A stretch of DNA of 64,000 bases from Aestuariivirga sp. (lineage in GTDB: Bacteria > Pseudomonadota > Alphaproteobacteria > Rhizobiales > Aestuariivirgaceae). Below are positions 8,149 to 16,430 of the stretch, piece after piece. Each line of letters begins with the position of its first letter. Position 1 is the first letter of the stretch. The notes under the pieces were generated by a model. It was not told where the DNA came from and did no database searches. It was given only the letters and a program-made list of their open reading frames with translations. The position numbers were made by a program, and so were the translations under genes. The stretch is taken from assembly GCF_020252405.1 (NCBI RefSeq), contig NZ_JADCDA010000008.1, positions 157,184-221,183 on the forward strand, given 5' to 3'.

Positions 8149-9345
8149 ATGAAGAGCTTTCTGCAACTGGGACTGGGCGCCGCGCTTGGCGCGCTGATGC
8201 TCGCGGCGCCGGCGGCCATGGCCGCCGGCGACAAGATCGTCGTGGGCTTCGCCACGGCGCAATCGGGCTTCATGCAGGCTTATGACAAGCCCGCGGAAGA
8301 TGCCGCCCGCATCCGCATCGATGAGATCAACAAGGCCGGCGGCCTGCTCGGCAAGCAGATCGAGATCGTCGCCGCCGACACCAAGACCGACCGCGCCGAG
8401 GGCGCCAAGGCCGGCCTCGAGGTGATCGACAAGGGCGCCGACCTGGTGGTCGTCTCCTGCGACTATGACTTCGGCGCGCCGGCGGCGCTCGCCGCGGAAG
8501 CCGCGGGCAAGGTCTCCTTCTTCCTCTGCGCCGAATCGGTCAAGGCCGGCATTCAGGGCGTGGGCCCGCATTCCTTCTCGGCCTCGGTGCTCGCGGCAGT
8601 GCAGGGCGCCACCATGGCGGAATGGGCCTATAACAAGAAGAACGCCCGCACCTTCTACCGCCTGCTCGACACGTGGACCGAGTATAACAAGGGCATCTGC
8701 GACGGCTTCGACTGGCAATTGCCGAAGCTGAAGGATGCCAGGCTCGTTGGCGAGGACACCTTCAAGAACGATGACGCCTCGATCGCGGCGCAGATCACCC
8801 GCATCAAGAGCCTGCCGCAGGAGCCGGACGCCATCATGCTCTGCACCATGATGCCGGGCGGCGTTTCGGCCGTGAAGCAGATCCGCGCCGCCGGCATCAA
8901 GTCGATGATCCTCAACGGCTCCGGCATGTCCGGCAGCTACTGGCTCTCGGCCACGCCGGATCTCTCGAACTTCTTCGTGCCCGACCAGGGCTCGGTCCAT
9001 GGCGATGACCCGAACCCCAAGGTCAACGAGTTCAACGCCATGTACAAGGCGGCAACGGGCTCCGATCCGTCCAGCCAGTATGTTTATCCGGGCTATGTGA
9101 TGATCGACGTCTGGGCCAAGGCCGTCGAGCGCGCCAAGTCGACCGACGCCGATGCGGTCGTGGCCGAACTCGAGAAGATGAAGGACGAGCCGACCCTCTT
9201 TGGTCCGCGCACCTTCACGGCCGAACTGCATCACCAGAACAAGGGCCGCTACCTGATCACCGCCGTCGAAAACGGCAAGGCCCGTGTGGTGGACGAGTGG
9301 ACGATCTCGGAGCCGATCCCGGTCGACTATCTCGCCAGCAAGTAA
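8149..9345 (+). CDS. ABC transporter substrate-binding protein (periplasmic-binding type I)
   Basis: Periplasmic receptor of the importer. A Sec signal peptide MKSFLQLGLGAALGALMLAAPAAMAAG is followed by the type I periplasmic-binding fold (KIVVGFATAQSGFMQAYDKPAEDAARIRIDEINKAGGLLGKQIEIVAADTKTDRAEG). Start ATG 8149 is preceded by an excellent Shine-Dalgarno (AAAAGGAGG), stronger than those of the upstream genes, as expected for an abundant binding protein. It is 398 residues, normal for the family, and the last gene of the operon; a GC-rich palindrome follows at 9362. The ligand is unknown. Confidence 0.94.
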   Translation: MKSFLQLGLGAALGALMLAAPAAMAAGDKIVVGFATAQSGFMQAYDKPAEDAARIRIDEINKAGGLLGKQIEIVAADTKTDRAEGAKAGLEVIDKGADLVVVSCDYDFGAPAALAAEAAGKVSFFLCAESVKAGIQGVGPHSFSASVLAAVQGATMAEWAYNKKNARTFYRLLDTWTEYNKGICDGFDWQLPKLKDARLVGEDTFKNDDASIAAQITRIKSLPQEPDAIMLCTMMPGGVSAVKQIRAAGIKSMILNGSGMSGSYWLSATPDLSNFFVPDQGSVHGDDPNPKVNEFNAMYKAATGSDPSSQYVYPGYVMIDVWAKAVERAKSTDADAVVAELEKMKDEPTLFGPRTFTAELHHQNKGRYLITAVENGKARVVDEWTISEPIPVDYLASK

Positions 9346-9361
9346 GCCCGCACAATCAAGC

Positions 9362-9392
9362 GAGGCGGCCGCCCGGGCGGCCGTCTTGCCTT
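9362..9392 (+). terminator. Possible terminator after the ABC operon
   Basis: A 16-bp GC palindrome (GGCCGCCCGGGCGGCC, 9367-9382) lies 21 bp after the binding-protein stop and is followed by GTCTTGCCTT. The T-tract is weak, so it could be a poor intrinsic terminator or an mRNA 3' end stabiliser. Confidence 0.45.
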
Positions 9393-9393
9393 C

Positions 9394-9500
9394 GGCGCAT
9401 GTTCCGTTCAGGCGGAACCGCCTGGACGGAACACGCGCCAGATCAAAAGCCTGAGCATGATCTTATCGGAAAACCGGTTCCACTTTTGCGGATCATACTC
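9394..9500 (-). repeat. Dispersed intergenic palindromic repeat, family A (copy 1, inverted)
   Basis: Two linked palindromic modules: GGCGCATGTTCCGTTCAGGCGGAACCGCCTGGACGGAACACGCGCC-like, then AGCATGATCTTATCGGAAAACCGGTTCCACTTTTGCGGATCAT-like. The same pair occurs in the opposite orientation at 11494 and 51637. It is not protein coding. Such elements are typical of intergenic regions in Hyphomicrobiales. Confidence 0.75.
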
Positions 9501-9738
9501 TAACATAAGCCCATGCGGGCACGTCGAAAACTTTCGCCATGCTGACCGGCATCGGAGCCGCCCTGCCGAGCCAGAGCCTGACGCCGGAGCGCATCATGCT
9601 GAACCTGCCGCGCTTTTCGGCGCGCGAGGGAGTGGCCCATGAGATGCCGTCCTGTCTTGACGGATCAACAGCCATACGCATCCGCCGGTGCGGGGGCCTG
9701 GGCCCGGAGACCATGGTGACCGTCAGGAAGGAAAGCAC
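9501..9738. other. Unexplained intergenic stretch upstream of cax
   Basis: These 238 bp lie between a dispersed repeat and the cax start. A short + frame (9539-9754) reads MLTGIGAALPSQSLTPERIMLNLPRF with coding-like codon choice at first and then degrades; it overlaps the cax start in another frame. The region could be a gene remnant or a long 5' leader. No riboswitch consensus was recognised. Confidence 0.4.
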
Positions 9739-10818
9739 ATGGGCACTCTGCTGAAGGCCGTTCGCGGCAACCGGGTGCTGTGGCTTCTGCCGGCGGTTCC
9801 AGCCCCGCTCATCGCGGAAGCCACGGCACCCTCTGCCCATACGCTGACCTTTCTTCTCGCCATTCTCGCCATCGTGCCGCTGGCCGCACTGCTGAGCCTT
9901 GCCACCGAACAGGTGGCGGCGCGCACCGGCGACGCCATCGGAGGGCTGCTCAACGCCACGCTGGGCAACCTCACCGAACTGCTGATCGCGCTCGCCGCTT
10001 TGCGGGCGGGCGAATATCTGCTGGTGAAGGCGACGATCGCCGGCGCCATCGTCGCCAACGCGCTGTTCATGACCGGCATGTGCTTTCTGCTCGGCGGGCT
10101 GCGCCACCATGTGCAGGATTTCAACAGCGCGAGCACGCGGCTGCAGGTGGGGCTGCTGTTTCTCGCCGCTTTCGGCATGATGGCGCCCTCCGCGCTCGCC
10201 GGCATGGACCAGCAGACGCTGCCGCCCGCGCTCAGCCCCGCCATCGCGGTCATCCTGCTGGCGACCTATGGCTTCAGCCTGGTGTTCACGCTCGGCACGC
10301 ACCGCGCCTATTTTTCCGCCGCCGCGCATGAGGCGGAAGAGGGCGGGGCGTGGCCGCTGGGGCCCGCCATCGGCGTGCTGCTCGGGGCCACGGTCGCGGT
10401 GGCGCTGGTGAGCGAGGTGTTCGTCGCCTCGCTGACCGGCGCGTCGGCGGAACTTGGCCTGTCGCCGGCCTTCGTGGGTTTCGTGGTGGTGGCGATTGTC
10501 GGCGCGGCGGCCGAGATGACGGCCGCCTTCAGCGCGGCGCGCAAGAACCGGCTCGACCTCAGCCTCGGCATTTCCTTCGGCAGCGCCGCGCAGATCGCGC
10601 TGTTCGTGGCCCCGGTGCTGGTGCTGCTCAGCCATGTGCTTGGCCCCTCTCCCATGTCGTTGCAGTTCTGGCCCGGCGCGGTGGTGATGATCCTCGTCGC
10701 CACGCTCACCGCGGCGCTGACCACGGCGGGCGGCCATGCCGCGTGGTTTCTCGGCCTGCTGATGCTGATGATCTATGCGATCTTCGCGGTGACGCTCTAT
10801 GTCATGCCGCCCGTGTGA
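9739..10818 (+). CDS. cax: Calcium/proton exchanger (CAX family)
   Basis: Membrane antiporter that exports Ca2+ (or a similar divalent cation) in exchange for protons. The two CAX alpha repeats are visible: GGLLNATLGNLTELLIALAALRAGE near residues 69-93, and VVAIVGAAAEMTAAFSAARKNRLDLSLGISFGSAAQIALFVAPVLVL in the second half. Alternating hydrophobic segments cover the length. Start chosen at ATG 9739 (MGTLLKAVRGNRVLWLL) after GGAAGGAAAG, giving 359 residues, a usual size for bacterial CAX; the track begins 51 bp earlier. A small VIT-like membrane protein follows 11 bp later. Confidence 0.92.
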   Translation: MGTLLKAVRGNRVLWLLPAVPAPLIAEATAPSAHTLTFLLAILAIVPLAALLSLATEQVAARTGDAIGGLLNATLGNLTELLIALAALRAGEYLLVKATIAGAIVANALFMTGMCFLLGGLRHHVQDFNSASTRLQVGLLFLAAFGMMAPSALAGMDQQTLPPALSPAIAVILLATYGFSLVFTLGTHRAYFSAAAHEAEEGGAWPLGPAIGVLLGATVAVALVSEVFVASLTGASAELGLSPAFVGFVVVAIVGAAAEMTAAFSAARKNRLDLSLGISFGSAAQIALFVAPVLVLLSHVLGPSPMSLQFWPGAVVMILVATLTAALTTAGGHAAWFLGLLMLMIYAIFAVTLYVMPPV

Positions 10819-10829
10819 GGCTCCCGGCG

Positions 10830-11492
10830 ATGCCTGAAGCCGCCCCGCCGCCCCGCAACCCCGTGCTCGAACCCGGCGAGCGGCTGGCCGAAATCCTGTT
10901 CGGCCTGATCATGGTGATGAGCTTCACCGGATCGCTGAGCGTTGCCACGGCGGACCGCGGCGAGGTGCGGGTGATGCTGATCGCGGCGTTCGGCTGCAAC
11001 ATCGCCTGGGGACTGATCGACGCCATCATGTTCGTGATGGCGCGGCTGAACGGCCGCGGCGGCGACCGCAAAACGGTGCTGGCGGTGAAGCGGGCGCGCA
11101 GCCATGCCGAGGCGCGCGCCCTGATCCGCGACAACCTGCCGCCGCTGGTGAGCGGCGAGCTGACGGACGAGATGACGGACCGCATCCGCCAGCGCATCGC
11201 GGAGCTGCCGCTCGAATCGACAGCGCCGCCGGTGGCGCGCGACGACCTGCGCGGCGCTTTCAGCGTGTTCCTGATCGTGGTCGCCTCCACCTTTCCGGTG
11301 ATCCTGCCGTTCGTGTTCATGTCCGACCTCGCGTCGGCGATGCGGGTGTCGAACGCCATCGGCCTCGCCATGCTGGCGCTGATCGGCCATGCCTATGGGC
11401 GGGCCTCGGGCTTTTCCCCGTGGTGGACGGCGGGCGCCATGGTGATCCTCGGCGCGGCGCTGGTGGCGCTCACCATCGCGCTTGGCGGCTGA
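10830..11492 (+). CDS. VIT/CCC1-like small integral membrane protein
   Basis: 220 residues with an N-terminal segment GERLAEILFGLIMVMSFTGSLSVATAD and a second hydrophobic segment LIAAFGCNIAWGLIDAIMFVMARL. A soluble middle (about residues 75-140) follows, then three more hydrophobic stretches. The arrangement (ERxxEIxFGLIMxMSFTGS, then NxAWGxIDAxMY/F) resembles VIT1/CCC1-related proteins often annotated as VIT-family or hypothetical membrane proteins. Metal transport is inferred from the family and from the adjacent cax gene. The track start (10350) is a shadow inside cax; the true start is ATG 10830. Confidence 0.7.
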   Translation: MPEAAPPPRNPVLEPGERLAEILFGLIMVMSFTGSLSVATADRGEVRVMLIAAFGCNIAWGLIDAIMFVMARLNGRGGDRKTVLAVKRARSHAEARALIRDNLPPLVSGELTDEMTDRIRQRIAELPLESTAPPVARDDLRGAFSVFLIVVASTFPVILPFVFMSDLASAMRVSNAIGLAMLALIGHAYGRASGFSPWWTAGAMVILGAALVALTIALGG

Positions 11493-11493
11493 A

Positions 11494-11598
11494 GCACGAT
11501 CCGCAAAAGCGGACCCCACTTTTGCGATAAGATCATGCTCAGGCTTCTGATCTGGCGCATGTTCCGCCCAGGCGGTTCCGCCTGAACGGTACAGGCGC
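11494..11598 (+). repeat. Dispersed intergenic palindromic repeat, family A (copy 2)
   Basis: GCACGATCCGCAAAAGCGGACCCCACTTTTGCGATAAGATCATGC-like module followed by GGCGCATGTTCCGCCCAGGCGGTTCCGCCTGAACGG-like module. It has the same layout as 51637-51741 and is the inverse of 9394-9500. It starts immediately after the stop codon of the VIT-like gene. Confidence 0.75.
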
Positions 11599-11615
11599 TA
11601 TCTCTATGTTTGGTC

Positions 11616-11658
11616 GCATTTTCGACGGTCAACCGGTGTCCACTTGACCTGAAAATGC
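11616..11658 (-). repeat. Dispersed intergenic repeat, family B (copy 1, inverted)
   Basis: GCATTTTCGACGGTCAACCGGTGTCCACTTGACCTGAAAATGC: terminal inverted octamers GCATTTTC/GAAAATGC with an imperfect inner palindrome. It is the reverse complement of the two copies at 46145 and 46207 with one or two changes. It sits 17 bp after a family A element, making a composite. Confidence 0.75.
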
Positions 11659-11730
11659 TTTAGACGCTGTTCGTCGGGGGATGGTAAAGAACTCCGCAAC
11701 ACCGCCGCATGAAGGACCGAAGCCAACAAC

Positions 11731-13398
11731 GTGGCCGCGCCGAACGACATCTTCCGCAAGGCCCTGGCGCTGCATCAGGGCGGCGTGCTTGCCCCGGCAC
11801 AGGCGCTCTATGCGCAGGTGCTGGCGCTGGACCCGCGGCACTTCGACAGCCTGCACCTGATGGGCCTCGCCCTCGTCCAGTCGGGCGAGGCGGCGAAGGG
11901 CGTCGAGCTGATCCGCCGCGCCATCGCGCTGCGGCCGGGCTTCGCCGAGGCGCATTACAATCTCGGCAATGCGCTGCTGACGCTGGGGCGGCCCGCCGAG
12001 GCGCTGGAGAGCCTGCGCCAGGCGCTGGCCCTCAAGCCCGGTGACGCGCAGTGTCACCTTGAGGCCGGGAATGCGCTGAAGGACCTGAAGCGCGGCGAGG
12101 AGGCAATTGCCGCCTATGACGTTGCGCTGCGGCTGGACCCGCGGCTGGCGGAAGCGCACAACAACCGCGGCATCGCGCTCAGGGACGGGGGCCGGCCGGA
12201 TGAGGCGCTGGCGGACTACGATGCGGCGCTCAGGCTCCGCCCGCGCTATGCGGAGGCGCACAGCAACCGCGGCAATGCGCTGAAGGAGCTGGGCAGGCTG
12301 GAGGAGGCGCTGGCCTGCCATGACCGGGCCATCGCTTTGCGCCCGGCCTATGCGGAAGCGCATTACAACCGGGCCAATGCGCTGGCTGAGATGGGGCGTT
12401 CCGACGCGGCGCTGGAGAGCTTTGACGCGGCGCTGCGGCTGCGCCCCGATTATGCCGAGGCGCAGCACAACAAGGCCCAGCTGCTGCTTGGTCTGGGGCG
12501 CTTCGGCGAGGGTTTCGGCCTTTATCATTGGCGCTGGAAGAGCCCGGCCTTCTCCAGCGCCAGGCCGCCGCTTGCGCTGCCCGCGTGGGACGGCCGCGCG
12601 GACGGCCCCGTGTTGCTGTGGGGCGAACAGGGGATCGGCGACGAAATCCTCCATGCCTCGCTGCTGTCACTGCTGCCGGAGGGGCTCAGTGCCACGCTGG
12701 CGGTGGACCGGCGGCTCCTCGCCATTTTCCGGCGCTCGTTTCCGCAGGTGCGGGTCATCGATGGCGCGCTGCCGCCCGAAGGGCATTTCACCGCGCAGGC
12801 GGCGCTGGGCGACCTCGGCCACCTGCTGCACGCCGATGCGGCGCGGATTGCGGCGCGGCGCATGCCGTTCCTGAGGGCCGACGCGGCGCGGCGCGATGGG
12901 CTGCGGCTGGACAATCCGTTCCTCGCCAGGCGGCCGGTGTGCGGCCTGTCGTGGAAGAGCGCCAACAAGAAGTTCGGCGCCGAAAAGAGCCTGCGCCTGA
13001 TCGACCTCGCCCCGCTCATCGCCACCCCCGGCATGAGTTTCGTGAACCTGCAGTATGGCGAGGTGGAGGATGAGATCGCCGAGGTGCGCGCCGCACTGGG
13101 CGTGAGCGTGCATCAGGGCGAAGGGCTCGACGTGTTCAATGACATCGACGGGCTCCTCGCCCTCGTCGATCTCTGCGATGCGGTGCTGACCACCTCCAAC
13201 GTCACGGCGCATCTGGCGGGCGCGCTGGCGAAACGGGGCGTGGTGCTGGCGCCTTCCGGCAAGGGCTGCCTGTGGTATTGGCAGGGCGGACCCAACGACC
13301 TATGGTATCCCAGCCTGCGGCGCATCGCCCAGGACAGGGCCGGGCAATGGCAGGCCGCCATCCGCATGGCCGCCACGGCGATAAAGGACAGTCCATGA
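11731..13398 (+). CDS. TPR-repeat glycosyltransferase family protein (paralogue 1)
   Basis: 555 residues. About seven 34-residue tetratricopeptide repeats occupy residues 5-265 (units such as AEAHSNRGNALKELGRLEEALACHDRAIALRP). From about residue 290 comes a GT9/GT-B-like C-terminal domain that starts PVLLWGEQGIGDEILHASLL and ends with LTTSNVTAHLAGALAKRGVVLAP. Known proteins of this layout are annotated as TPR-containing glycosyltransferases; acceptor and donor are unknown. The GTG start follows two repeat elements. The next gene overlaps by 4 bp (ATGA). Its last third is almost identical in DNA to the paralogues at 14088 and 20142. Confidence 0.85.
   Translation: MAAPNDIFRKALALHQGGVLAPAQALYAQVLALDPRHFDSLHLMGLALVQSGEAAKGVELIRRAIALRPGFAEAHYNLGNALLTLGRPAEALESLRQALALKPGDAQCHLEAGNALKDLKRGEEAIAAYDVALRLDPRLAEAHNNRGIALRDGGRPDEALADYDAALRLRPRYAEAHSNRGNALKELGRLEEALACHDRAIALRPAYAEAHYNRANALAEMGRSDAALESFDAALRLRPDYAEAQHNKAQLLLGLGRFGEGFGLYHWRWKSPAFSSARPPLALPAWDGRADGPVLLWGEQGIGDEILHASLLSLLPEGLSATLAVDRRLLAIFRRSFPQVRVIDGALPPEGHFTAQAALGDLGHLLHADAARIAARRMPFLRADAARRDGLRLDNPFLARRPVCGLSWKSANKKFGAEKSLRLIDLAPLIATPGMSFVNLQYGEVEDEIAEVRAALGVSVHQGEGLDVFNDIDGLLALVDLCDAVLTTSNVTAHLAGALAKRGVVLAPSGKGCLWYWQGGPNDLWYPSLRRIAQDRAGQWQAAIRMAATAIKDSP
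12931..13253 (+). repeat. Near-identical 323-bp segment, copy 1 of 3
   Basis: This segment encodes VCGLSWKSANKK through TAHLAGALAKRGVVLA. It aligns without gaps to 15915-16237 and 21663-21985, including silent positions. Between copies 1 and 3 the similarity extends upstream by about 80 bp (RMPFLRADAARRDxLRLDNPFLA). This is best explained by recent duplication or gene conversion. Confidence 0.8.
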
Positions 13399-14075
13399 CA
13401 GAGCGCGTCAATCTCATCGTCGGCTTCGACCAGCGCGAGGCCATTGCCTATCACGTGTTCTGCCAGAGCGTGATCGAGAAGGCGAGCCTGCCGGTGCAGT
13501 TCATGCCGCTCAATCCGCAGGCCATCGCGGGCTACACCGAGCGCCACCGCGACGGCAGCAATGTGTTCATCTATACGCGTTTCCTGACGCCCTATCTGAT
13601 GGGCTATCAGGGCTGGGCGATCTTCGCCGACGGCGACATGGTGTGCAACGCCGACATCGCCGGGCTGTGGCGGCTGCGCGACCCTTCGAAAGCGGTGATG
13701 GTGGCCAAGCACGACTACAAGACCAAGGCCGCGACCAAGTATCTCGGCAACAGGAACGAGAATTATCCGCGCAAGAACTGGTCCAGCGTCATCCTGTGGA
13801 ACTGCGCGCATCCCGCCAACCGCCAGCTCGACCCCGGCTTCGTCGAGAGCAAGGACGGCGCTTATCTTCACCGCTTCACCTGGCTCGGCGACGGGCTGAT
13901 CGGCGAGATCCCGAAGGAATGGAACTGGCTCGCCATCGAGTATGACGCCAATCCGGCGGCCAAGCTGGTGCATTATACGCTCGGCACGCCATGCTTCGCC
14001 GGCTACCGCGACACGGACATGGCGGAGCTCTGGCACGGGGCGCTCGGCCGCGCCGAGGAAGGCCTGGGAAAATAG
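13395..14075 (+). CDS. Glycosyltransferase, GT-A-like
   Basis: 226 residues from ATG 13395, which overlaps the preceding stop (ATGA). The N-terminus VNLIVGFDQREAIAYHVFCQSVIEKASLPVQFMPL resembles the start of GT8-like enzymes, and IFADGDMVCNADIAGLW supplies an acidic DGD motif of the kind that binds metal-nucleotide-sugar in GT-A folds. Later motifs are WSSVILWNC and LVHYTLGTPCF, the latter placed where GT8 enzymes carry a conserved His. No signal peptide or membrane segment is seen, so it is probably cytoplasmic. Coupling with the TPR-glycosyltransferase suggests successive steps on the same acceptor; the sugar is unknown. Confidence 0.8.
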   Translation: MTERVNLIVGFDQREAIAYHVFCQSVIEKASLPVQFMPLNPQAIAGYTERHRDGSNVFIYTRFLTPYLMGYQGWAIFADGDMVCNADIAGLWRLRDPSKAVMVAKHDYKTKAATKYLGNRNENYPRKNWSSVILWNCAHPANRQLDPGFVESKDGAYLHRFTWLGDGLIGEIPKEWNWLAIEYDANPAAKLVHYTLGTPCFAGYRDTDMAELWHGALGRAEEGLGK

Positions 14076-14087
14076 GCTTATCCGCTG

Positions 14088-16400
14088 ATGTCCAACACGC
14101 TCATCAGGCTGCGCCGGGCGGTGGGGCTGCTCGAGGCGGGCGACTTTGCCGGCGCCATTGGCGTGGCGCGGACGGTCCTGCTGGCGGAGCCGCGCAATTT
14201 CGATGCCTTGCACATCGTGGCGCTGGCGGGCTTGCGCCGCGGCGAGCCCGACACCGCGCTGGCGCACATCGAAAAGGCGCTGAGCGTGCGGCGCGACATG
14301 GACGGGGCCTTCAACACCCATGGCATGATCCTGCGCGCGCTCGGCCGCCTGGACGAGGCGGCGGAGGCCCTCGGCAAGGCGGTGAAGCTCAATCCGAAAT
14401 CGCGCGAGGCGCATTACAACCTCGGCAACTGCCTCCAGGACCTCGGCAGGCCTGCCGCCGCCCTCGAACGCTATGACGCGGCGCTCAGGCTCGACCCGTC
14501 CATGCTCATGGCGTGGAACAACCGCGGCCTCGCGTTGCGCCGGCTGGGGCGCGGCGCGGAGGCGGTGGCAAGCTTCGGCGAGGCGATCCGCCGCGCCGCC
14601 TCCTTCGCGCCGGCCTATTCCAACCGCGGCGATGCGCTGGCGGCGCTGGGCCGGCGCGACGAGGCCATCGCCGATTATGACCGCGCCATCGCGCTCAAGC
14701 CCGATTTCGCCGAAGCCCATTGCAACCGCGCCAACGCGCTGATGGAACAGGGCGAGACGGCGGCGGCGATCGCCGGCTATGACCGCACGCTGGCGGTGGC
14801 GCCGCGCTTCTTTCAGGCGCAGATGGGCCGCGGCATCGCCCTGGCCGCCCTGGGGCGCCCCGCGGAGGCGGAGGAGTGGATCCGCCGCGCCGCCGCCCTC
14901 GAGCCAGGCTCCGCCGAGGCGCAGTACAATCTCGGCAAGCTGCTCCGCGAGCAGGGGCGGCCCGGGGAGGCGTTGGCGGCCTATGACCGGGCCATCGCCA
15001 GCAATCCCGGCCATGCCGAATCGCACGGCAACCGCGGCACCGCGCTGAAGGAGCTGGGCCGGATGGACGAGGCGCTGGACAGCCTTGACCGCGCCATCGC
15101 GCTCAACCCCGATTTCGCCGAGGCCCACAGCAACCGCGGCAATGTGCTGGCCGAGCTGATGCGCTTCGAGGCGGCGCTGGCCGCTCACGACAGGGCCGTG
15201 GCGCTGCAGCCGCAGGCCGCCGAATTCCATGTCAACCGCGGCGGCGCGCTGAAGGAGATGAACCGCCTGGAGGAGTCGCTGGCCTGTTTCGACCGGGCCA
15301 TCGCGCTCCGGCCGGACTATGCCGAGGCCTATTCCAACCGCGGCAACGTGCTGCGCGAGCTGGGCCGGCTCGACGAGGCGCATGCGAGTTTCGACCGCGC
15401 CATCGCGCTCAGCCCCGGCGCGGACGCGATGCGCTACAACAAATCGATTTTGGCCCTCGAGTCGCAGGACCTGGCGCTTGGCTTCGCGCTCTACCGCACC
15501 CGCTGGAACACGCCGGACTTGTTGGGGCAAAGGCCGCGCAGCGCAATACCCGGCTGGGACGGCAGCGCGCCCGGCGGGCCACTGCTGCTGTGGGGCGAGC
15601 AGGGGGTCGGCGACGAGGTCTTTTATGCCTCGCTGCTGTCGCTGCTCGATCCGGGCCTGTCCGCCATCACCGTGGCGGCGGACCGGAGGCTCCACCCGAT
15701 CTTCCGCCGGTCCTTCCCGGGCCTGTCGCTGTGCGACCGCGCGGAGATGCGCGAGGAGATTGCCGGCGATTTCGCCGCGCAGGCCCCGCTGGGCGATCTC
15801 GGGCACCTGCTCGGCGTGGATGCCGCGGCGCGCGCCCGGCGGCGCATGCCCTATCTCATCGCCTCGCCGGAGCGGCGGCGGCAGCTGCTCGCCGATAACC
15901 CGGTTCTCGTCAGGCGGCCGGTCTGCGGCCTGTCGTGGAAGAGCGCCAACAAGAAGATAGGCCCGAAAAAGAGCCTGCGCCTGATTGACCTCGCCCCGCT
16001 CATCGCCACCCCCGGCATGAGTTTCGTGAACCTGCAGTATGGCGAGGTGGAGGATGAGATTGCCGAGGTGCGCGCGGCACTGGGCGTGAGCGTGCATCGG
16101 GCCGAAGGACTCGACGTGTTCAATGACATCGACGGGCTCCTCGCCCTCATCGATCTCTGCGATACGGTGCTGACCACCTCCAACGTCACGGCGCATCTGG
16201 CGGGCGCGCTGGCGAAACAGGGCGTGGTGCTGGCCCCCGTTGGCAGTGGCCGCCTGTGGTACTGGGGCGGCGAGCGGCAGAGCCTGTGGTATCCGAGCCT
16301 CACCCTCGTCCACCAGCAGCGCATCGGCGGGTGGGACGCGGCGCTGGCCGAGGCCTGCCCCCTGATCCGCGGCCTCGACGCGGCGCGTCTTGTGCTCTAG
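14088..16400 (+). CDS. TPR-repeat glycosyltransferase family protein (paralogue 2, large)
   Basis: 770 residues, the largest of three paralogues. Roughly thirteen TPR units run from residue 5 to about 470, many with near-consensus wording such as AEAHSNRGNVLAELMRFEAALAAHDRAVALQP. The C-terminal GT9/GT-B-like domain begins near residue 495 (PLLLWGEQGVGDEVFYASLL). Its final 110 residues match those of the neighbours almost exactly, while the segment just before (RRMPYLIASPERRRQLLADNPVLV) has diverged. It starts 12 bp after the GT-A-like gene and probably belongs to the same operon. The extra TPRs imply a larger or different partner protein. Confidence 0.85.
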   Translation: MSNTLIRLRRAVGLLEAGDFAGAIGVARTVLLAEPRNFDALHIVALAGLRRGEPDTALAHIEKALSVRRDMDGAFNTHGMILRALGRLDEAAEALGKAVKLNPKSREAHYNLGNCLQDLGRPAAALERYDAALRLDPSMLMAWNNRGLALRRLGRGAEAVASFGEAIRRAASFAPAYSNRGDALAALGRRDEAIADYDRAIALKPDFAEAHCNRANALMEQGETAAAIAGYDRTLAVAPRFFQAQMGRGIALAALGRPAEAEEWIRRAAALEPGSAEAQYNLGKLLREQGRPGEALAAYDRAIASNPGHAESHGNRGTALKELGRMDEALDSLDRAIALNPDFAEAHSNRGNVLAELMRFEAALAAHDRAVALQPQAAEFHVNRGGALKEMNRLEESLACFDRAIALRPDYAEAYSNRGNVLRELGRLDEAHASFDRAIALSPGADAMRYNKSILALESQDLALGFALYRTRWNTPDLLGQRPRSAIPGWDGSAPGGPLLLWGEQGVGDEVFYASLLSLLDPGLSAITVAADRRLHPIFRRSFPGLSLCDRAEMREEIAGDFAAQAPLGDLGHLLGVDAAARARRRMPYLIASPERRRQLLADNPVLVRRPVCGLSWKSANKKIGPKKSLRLIDLAPLIATPGMSFVNLQYGEVEDEIAEVRAALGVSVHRAEGLDVFNDIDGLLALIDLCDTVLTTSNVTAHLAGALAKQGVVLAPVGSGRLWYWGGERQSLWYPSLTLVHQQRIGGWDAALAEACPLIRGLDAARLVL
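15915..16237 (+). repeat. Near-identical 323-bp segment, copy 2 of 3
   Basis: Counterpart of 12931-13253 inside the second TPR gene. Similarity drops sharply upstream of the segment, so the homologous tract here is shorter than that shared by copies 1 and 3. Confidence 0.8.
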
Positions 16401-16430
16401 ACGTGCCGGTGACACAACGGAAGCGCCGGA

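Noticed and set aside
9362-9392. GC palindrome as an operator
   Set aside because: Its position right after the last gene of the operon and its symmetry fit a transcript end better; no nearby promoter was identified.
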